Made by a program: the position numbers and the translations under genes. Of a stretch of DNA of 37,205 nucleotides, positions 32,735 through 37,205 are shown piece after piece. The notes below the pieces were generated by a model. That model was not told the origin of the DNA. It ran no database searches and saw nothing but the letters and a program-made list of their open reading frames with translations. Position 1 is the stretch's first letter. The number at the start of each line of letters is the position of its first letter. The DNA lies in the NCBI GenBank assembly GCA_025463875.1, contig JAODBI010000030.1, forward strand, positions 1-37,205. The letters run 5' to 3'. The DNA is from Actinomycetes bacterium. GTDB lineage: Bacteria; Actinomycetota; Acidimicrobiia; IMCC26256; PALSA-610.

Positions 32735-33408
32735 GCACGTTCGACCCGACGATCGAGCCGACATTCGCGGCGGTCGCCGGCCTGATGCGCGCCCAGGCCG
32801 CGCAACGCCGGCTCCGTAGTGATCCGGTCGACGACGACACCGTGCTGGCCCTCCTCGACCTCGCCGCCCACGCGAACGGCGGCCGGCGCCGGAGATGCGC
32901 CTTCGTCGTCGTGCGCGACCCCGACGTCCGCCACCAGCTCGCACGCACCTATCGCCAGGGCTGGTCCGTCTACAAGCGCATTCTGCGGAGCCGTTGGAGC
33001 GACGACGCCCTCCTCGAGGACCGGCAATGGCAGTCCGACCACTTCGAGGACGTACCCGTCCTGGTGGTGGCGTGCCTGCCGGGCCGCCGCCCCCTGTTCC
33101 CGGCGGTCGGCGCGGCGGCCTTCTACGGCATGGCCTTCCCGGCGGTGCAGAACCTCCTGCTCGGGGCCGCCGCCCGCGGTCTCGGCGCCTCGGCCACGAC
33201 GTTGCCGTTGTGGTCGGTGTGGGAGGCACGCCGGACCCTCGGCTTGCCGAGGAATGTCACGCCGGTCTCGGTGGTCGCTCTCGGGTGGCCGCGCGGGACG
33301 ACGAACCGAGCGTTGAACGGCGCGCCGACGCCGTTCGTCGGCAACGTCGTCCACCTCGATCGCTGGGGTCACCTGCCCTTTCGCGCCCGGCGCGACCCCG
33401 GCCTGTGA
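32731..33408 (+). CDS. Nitroreductase-family FMN protein
   Basis: This 225-residue protein belongs to the nitroreductase superfamily of FMN-dependent oxidoreductases. The N-terminal half shows the usual order: an Arg-rich FMN loop (QAAQRRLRSDPVDDDTVLALLDLAAHANGG) then FVVVRDPDVRHQLA. The C-terminal half has FYGMAFPAVQNLLLGAAARGLGASATTLP and VVALGWP. Where many members have a PSGSNTQPW-like segment, this one has HANGGRRRRC, so FMN or substrate contacts may differ. Its GTG start overlaps the desaturase stop, indicating an operon. A role in electron supply or in processing the desaturase product is speculation. Confidence 0.82.
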   Translation: MSTFDPTIEPTFAAVAGLMRAQAAQRRLRSDPVDDDTVLALLDLAAHANGGRRRRCAFVVVRDPDVRHQLARTYRQGWSVYKRILRSRWSDDALLEDRQWQSDHFEDVPVLVVACLPGRRPLFPAVGAAAFYGMAFPAVQNLLLGAAARGLGASATTLPLWSVWEARRTLGLPRNVTPVSVVALGWPRGTTNRALNGAPTPFVGNVVHLDRWGHLPFRARRDPGL

Positions 33409-33415
33409 GAAACGG

Positions 33416-33421
33416 CATAAT
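33416..33421 (+). promoter_or_regulatory. Candidate -10 box of the 68-aa acidic protein gene
   Basis: CATAAT lies 30 bases upstream of GTG 33452, giving a leader of roughly 25 bases that contains GAGG and AGGTGA. No good -35 is visible. Confidence 0.4.
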
Positions 33422-33451
33422 GGGCGTCACGACTTCGAGGCAGGTGACGAC

Positions 33452-33658
33452 GTGCCCAGAAAAGGACGAGCACGCCGCTTTCGTGAAGCGCGTCAGCTCA
33501 AGCAGGGGTTCGACGATGGGCTCTTCAAAGAAGGCTCCGGCACCCTCGCGGATCTGAGCGACAAAGCGGACAGCGACGAGGATTCCGACGACGACTTCGA
33601 CGACGAGTTCGAAGACGAAGAGGAAGACTGGGACCCGGACCACAACCTGAACCGTTAG
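33452..33658 (+). CDS. 68-aa protein with basic N terminus and acidic tail
   Basis: I do not recognise a family. The protein divides sharply in charge. Residues 1-25 are basic (PRKGRARRFREARQLKQGF). The middle DGLFKEGSGTLADLSDKA may form a short helix. The last third is almost only Asp and Glu (DEDSDDDFDDEFEDEEEDW). Such bipartite proteins are often disordered and bind nucleic acid, ribosomes or basic partners. It has its own CATAAT box and a ribosome-binding-like AGGTGA four bases before the GTG. It follows the nitroreductase gene and is convergent with aceE. Confidence 0.6.
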   Translation: MPRKGRARRFREARQLKQGFDDGLFKEGSGTLADLSDKADSDEDSDDDFDDEFEDEEEDWDPDHNLNR

Positions 33659-33690
33659 ACCGCACCCGGAACCCGGCGGCACCGGGCGCC

Positions 33691-33713
33691 GGCCGCGAGG
33701 CATCGCCTCGGCC
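33691..33713. terminator. Hairpin between convergent genes
   Basis: GGCC-GC-GAGGC and GCCTC-GGCC pair around ATC with a two-base bulge, in the 66 bp between the acidic-protein gene and aceE. It is GC-rich without a T tract. It may end transcription from both sides. Confidence 0.35.
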
Positions 33714-33724
33714 GCGAACGGGAC

Positions 33725-36412
33725 TCAGGCGGTCCGGGGGTCCGGTGCGTCGGCGTCGATCTCGTAACGCTCGATGGCCTCGGCGACGGTCTCGGCCTTC
33801 ATGTCGCCCGTCTGGGCCAGTCCGTCGAGCACCCCGACGACCACGTGCGCGGCGTCGACCTCGAAGTGACGCCGGAGCGCGTCCCTGACGTCGGAGAAGC
33901 CGTAGCCATCGGTCCCGAGCACCACGTAGGGCTGTGGCACGAACCGGGCGATGCTGTCGGGGACGGCACGGACCCAGTCCGAGACCGCGACGACCGGGCC
34001 GGCCGACTCCGCCAGGAGATCGGTGATGTAGGGCGTGCGGGGCGGGTCGGCGGGGTGCAGCCGGTTCCAGCGCTCGCATTCGATCGCGTCATCCCGTAGC
34101 TGCTTCCAGCCGGGGACGCTCCAGACGTCGGCGTCGACGTCGTACTGCTCGGCCAACATCTTCTGCGCCTCGAGCGCCTGCAACACCATCGGCCCGCTCG
34201 CGAGGATCTGCGCCCGGTGCGTGTGCCCGCCGGGACCAGCCTTCAGCAGGTACATGCCGCGCACGATGCCGTCCTCCACGCCCTCGGGCATGGGTGGCTG
34301 CACGTAGTTCTCGTTGTAGAGGGTGACGTAATAGAAGCAGTCCTCGGCCTCGGGGCCGTACATGCGCCGGATGCCGTCGCGCACGATGACACCGAGCTCG
34401 TAGGCGAACGCGGGGTCGTACGCGCGGCAGTTCGGATACGCGAGCGCGTACAGCTGCGATTGCCCGTCGCAGTGCTGCAGTCCTTCGCCGGACAACGTCG
34501 TGCGACCCGCGGTGGCGCCCAGCAGGAATCCGCGCCCGCGTTGATCACCGAGTGACCAGATCATGTCGCCGACGCGCTGGAAACCGAACATCGAATAGAA
34601 GATGTAGAAGGGGATCATCGGCTGACCCCACGACGCGTACGCGGTCGACGCCGCGGTCAGCGACGCCATCGCACCCGCCTCCGTGATCCCCTCCTCGAGG
34701 ATCTGCCCGTTGGTCGCTTCGCGGTACGAGAGCATGAGTCCCGCGTCGACGGGCTCGTACTGCTGACCGAACGGCGCGTAGATCTTGAACTCGGCGAAGA
34801 GCGCGTCAAGGCCGAAGGTGCGCGCCTCGTCGGGGATGATCGGCACCACACGCGGGCCGATCTCGGGCTCTTTCAACAAGACGCGCAGAAGGCGCGCGAA
34901 TGCCATCGTCGTCGACGCGGGCACCTTCTCGCCGGTTCCGGCCGTGAGCTGGTCGATGATCCCGTCGCGTGGGAAGACGATCGTCTTCGACCGTTCCACG
35001 CGATCGGGCAGGAAGCCGTCGAGCGCCCGCCGACGCTCCATCATGTACTCGTATTCGGGCGACTTGTAGCCGGGGTGGAAGTACGGCGCCATCCCCGACT
35101 CGAGATCCTTGTCGGGGATCTCCATGTAGAGCCGATCGCGCAACGCCTTCAGCTGGTTGGGCGACATCTTCTTGATCTGGTGCGTCGCGTTGCGGGCCTC
35201 GAAGTCGGGGCCGAGCGTCCAACCCTTGACCGTCTTGGCGAGGATGACCGTCGGTGTCCCTTGGTGCTCGACCGCGGTCTTGTACGCGGCGTAGATCTTG
35301 CGGTAGTCGTGCCCGCCGCGCGGGAGACGTTGCAGCTCGTCGTCGGAGAGATGCTCCACCATCTTGCGCAGGCGGGGATCGCCGCCGAAGAAGTGCTCGC
35401 GAATGTACGCGCCTGACTCGACGGCGTACTTCTGGAACTCGCCGTCGACCGTCGTGTTCATCTTGTTCACGAGCACGCCGTCGATGTCGCGGGCGAGCAG
35501 CTCGTCCCATTGGCGGCCCCAGATGACCTTCAACACGTTCCACCCCATGCCGCGGAACGTCGACTCGAACTCCTGGATGACCTTGCCGTTGCCGCGTACC
35601 GGCCCGTCGAGCCGTTGGAGGTTGCAGTTGACGACGAAGATCAGGTTGTCGAGCCGCTCGCGCGCCGCGAGATCGAGCGCAGCCGTCGCCTCCGGCTCGT
35701 CGAGCTCACCGTCGCCGACGAAGCACCAGACCCGCGCGTTCGACGTGTCGACGATCTTGCGGTCGTAGAGGTAGCGGTTGAAGCGAGCCTGGTACACCGC
35801 GTTGAGCGGACCGAGCCCCATCGACACGGTCGGGTACTCCCAGAACGTCGGGAGCCGGCGCGGGTGCGGGTACGACGGGAGGCCGCGGCCGGACGTCTCG
35901 CGCCGGAAGTGGTCGAGCTGGTCCTCGGTCAGGCGTCCCTCGAGGAAGGCGCGGGCGTAGATGCCCGGCGCCGCGTGACCCTGGAAGTAGATCTGGTCGC
36001 CGAAGCCGCCGTCGCCCTTGCCCCGGAAGAAGTGGTTGTACCCGACCTCGTACAACGACGCCGCCGACGCGTAGGTCGAGAGGTGACCCCCCAGCCCGTC
36101 GAACCGGTGATTGGCGCGGTCGACCATCGCCACCGCGTTCCAACGCACGAACGCCCGGATGCGACGCTCGATGTCTTCGTTGCCCGGGAACCACGGCTCC
36201 TGCTCGGGCGGGATCGAGTTGATGTAGTCGGTCGTGACCATCGCGGGCACGAACGCGCCCTTCTCGCGGGCGCGCTCCATGAGGCGCGCCAGCAGGTAGT
36301 GCGCGCGCGACCTGCCCTTGACGTCGATGACCGCGTCGAGCGACTCCAGCCATTCATTCGTCTCTTGGGGATCGACATCGGGGAGCTGATGGATCGAACC
36401 GTCGCTGAACAT
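33725..36412 (-). CDS. aceE: Pyruvate dehydrogenase E1 component, homodimeric type
   Basis: AceE is the thiamine-diphosphate-dependent E1 of the pyruvate dehydrogenase complex; it decarboxylates pyruvate and acetylates the lipoyl groups of E2. The 895-residue length fits the homodimeric type. The thiamine-binding motif GDGELDEPEATAALDLA ending in VVNCN is clear, as are GHAAPGIYARAFLEGRL and the C-terminal LGTDGYGFSDVRDALRRHFEVD. I chose the ATG at 36412, with GGAG upstream. The track's earlier start adds residues unlike the family. Genes for E2 and E3 are not adjacent. An IS element ends about 145 bp upstream, so the promoter may have been altered. Confidence 0.96.
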   Translation of the reverse strand: MFSDGSIHQLPDVDPQETNEWLESLDAVIDVKGRSRAHYLLARLMERAREKGAFVPAMVTTDYINSIPPEQEPWFPGNEDIERRIRAFVRWNAVAMVDRANHRFDGLGGHLSTYASAASLYEVGYNHFFRGKGDGGFGDQIYFQGHAAPGIYARAFLEGRLTEDQLDHFRRETSGRGLPSYPHPRRLPTFWEYPTVSMGLGPLNAVYQARFNRYLYDRKIVDTSNARVWCFVGDGELDEPEATAALDLAARERLDNLIFVVNCNLQRLDGPVRGNGKVIQEFESTFRGMGWNVLKVIWGRQWDELLARDIDGVLVNKMNTTVDGEFQKYAVESGAYIREHFFGGDPRLRKMVEHLSDDELQRLPRGGHDYRKIYAAYKTAVEHQGTPTVILAKTVKGWTLGPDFEARNATHQIKKMSPNQLKALRDRLYMEIPDKDLESGMAPYFHPGYKSPEYEYMMERRRALDGFLPDRVERSKTIVFPRDGIIDQLTAGTGEKVPASTTMAFARLLRVLLKEPEIGPRVVPIIPDEARTFGLDALFAEFKIYAPFGQQYEPVDAGLMLSYREATNGQILEEGITEAGAMASLTAASTAYASWGQPMIPFYIFYSMFGFQRVGDMIWSLGDQRGRGFLLGATAGRTTLSGEGLQHCDGQSQLYALAYPNCRAYDPAFAYELGVIVRDGIRRMYGPEAEDCFYYVTLYNENYVQPPMPEGVEDGIVRGMYLLKAGPGGHTHRAQILASGPMVLQALEAQKMLAEQYDVDADVWSVPGWKQLRDDAIECERWNRLHPADPPRTPYITDLLAESAGPVVAVSDWVRAVPDSIARFVPQPYVVLGTDGYGFSDVRDALRRHFEVDAAHVVVGVLDGLAQTGDMKAETVAEAIERYEIDADAPDPRTA

Positions 36413-36555
36413 TGTGTCTCCGCCCCTCGAACGGAGCATCGGCCGTTCCGACCGGATGCGTGAGCTATCTGCGAGAGCCGCGTGCGTTGACCCGTCCGGG
36501 GGCGCGACCCATTTCACCACTCAGGCTATGACCGGTCCCGACTCCTGCGGTGCCA
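36413..36555 (-). promoter_or_regulatory. aceE upstream region next to an IS end
   Basis: No gene is seen here. On the minus strand TAGCCT (36528-36523) fits TANNNT and would give a leader of about 105 bases. No matching -35 is visible. The actual promoter is unknown. Confidence 0.3.
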
Positions 36556-37205
36556 GGTACTGGGTCACTTTGATTTTCCGGCCGCCGCGGATTCCAGCAG
36601 TTCGCATAGCTGAGTGATCGCCCACGGGGCCGACTCGACACCAGCGGCCATTGCCGGGGTTGTCTTCCGGCCCGCGGCCTTGGTCAGCGTCTCATGCGGA
36701 CGGCAGAGGTTGTAGTAGGCGAAGTAGAGCGCGATCGCCGCGGCGTGGTTCTCGATCCGCTTGCTGTGCGCGTTCGTCAAGCGGGTAAACCGGCGCATCG
36801 ACATGCGCATCGTGAGGTTCTGGCGCTCAACGTAGCTGGTGCTCACCATGGCCTCATCGGGGTCGCCCGAGATGAGGTGCTTCTGGATCGAGCTGCACGT
36901 CGCCGGGCTGTACTTCCGGGCCTCATCACCCGTCGCGCCCTTGTACTCCTTCACCACGATCGCGTAGTCGATCTTGTCGCCCCACAACGCGTGCACGACC
37001 GGCTGGTACGCGCCGAGGCCGTCTGTCGTGAACTGGAACCGATGACCCGGCACCATGCGCGCACGCAGGTCGCGGAGGAAGTCGTAGCAGTCCTCGGTCG
37101 ACCGGTCACCCACGAGCCACGACGGGATCAGCTTCGTCACCGCGTCGATCGCGGTCCACGTCCACACCGATCCGTAGTTCGGGTCGTCCTGGTGGTCAGC
37201 GGGAC
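36556..37205 (-). mobile_element. IS1-like insertion sequence, partial (runs off window)
   Basis: The element contains the transposase below. Its end near aceE is probably at the GGTACTGGGTCA that covers the transposase stop codon. The other end is outside the window, so the terminal inverted repeat and target duplication cannot be checked. Confidence 0.5.
36565..37205 (-). CDS. IS1-like family DDE transposase, C-terminal part (5' end outside window)
   Basis: This reading frame is open to the window edge, so the track start at 37167 is internal. It shows a DDE catalytic layout: Asp in WTWTAIDAVTKLIPSWLVG, Asp in TTDGLGAYQPV and Glu in SYVERQNLTMRMSMRRF. The tail LYFAYYNLCRPHETL is typical of the transposases often annotated as IS1 family. 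The catalytic residues are intact in the visible part, so the element could be active. The stop codon lies inside the presumed terminal repeat. The N-terminal zinc-binding region is outside the window. Confidence 0.82.
   Translation of the reverse strand, partial: PADHQDDPNYGSVWTWTAIDAVTKLIPSWLVGDRSTEDCYDFLRDLRARMVPGHRFQFTTDGLGAYQPVVHALWGDKIDYAIVVKEYKGATGDEARKYSPATCSSIQKHLISGDPDEAMVSTSYVERQNLTMRMSMRRFTRLTNAHSKRIENHAAAIALYFAYYNLCRPHETLTKAAGRKTTPAMAAGVESAPWAITQLCELLESAAAGKSK

Noticed and set aside
1-37205. CRISPR arrays, rRNA genes, riboswitches, prophage genes
   Set aside because: No regularly spaced repeats, rRNA sequence, recognisable riboswitch core or phage structural genes were seen.

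Overview
The window looks like chromosomal DNA from a high-GC member of the Actinomycetota. The evidence is a mycothiol synthase (MshD), a DUF2510 membrane protein, a homodimeric AceE-type pyruvate dehydrogenase, a PaaX-family regulator, frequent GTG starts, and promoters with only a -10 box placed directly before start codons. An Acidimicrobiia-like lineage is my guess from the gene mix; nothing here proves it.

Layout. 1-2.2 kb: the 3' part of an oligopeptidase B gene, a coupled alpha/beta hydrolase and a small unknown gene. 2.2-7.3 kb: a compact histidine operon on the minus strand (hisD-hisC-hisB-hisH-hisA-hisF), almost fully overlapped; hisG, hisE and hisI are absent. 7.4-17.2 kb: a small unknown protein, endonuclease III, mycothiol synthase coupled to rlmN, a small membrane protein coupled to an M2/M3-like peptidase, a secernin-like C69 hydrolase, and an acyl-CoA synthetase coupled to a YyaL-type thioredoxin-domain protein. 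17.2-25.7 kb: an unknown GNAT-like protein, a SnoaL-like protein, PPK2 coupled to a DUF2510 protein, then envelope genes (a flippase-like protein, an OafA-type acyltransferase with SGNH domain, a GT-C-like polytopic protein) and a ferritin-like protein.

25.7-29.5 kb is the unusual part. A 3.8-kb segment of visibly lower GC is bounded by a perfect 22-bp inverted repeat. Directly outside the inverted repeat lies a perfect 11-bp direct repeat, the layout of a transposon with a target-site duplication. Inside each end is a diverged ~120-bp T-poor direct repeat. The cargo is a HIRAN/zinc-ribbon protein, a secreted protein with a neocarzinostatin-like domain and two carboxypeptidase-regulatory-like repeats, and a truncated, frameshifted membrane-protein remnant. 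No transposase or integrase is visible inside. The segment ends six bases from the 3' end of a tRNA-Val(CAC) gene.

29.6-37.2 kb: an M20 amidohydrolase; a PaaX-type regulator divergent from a fatty acid desaturase coupled to a nitroreductase, with overlapping -10 boxes; a 68-aa acidic-tailed protein; aceE; and at the window edge part of an IS1-like transposase whose element ends about 145 bp upstream of aceE.

All homology calls come from motif recognition by eye. No database search was run.
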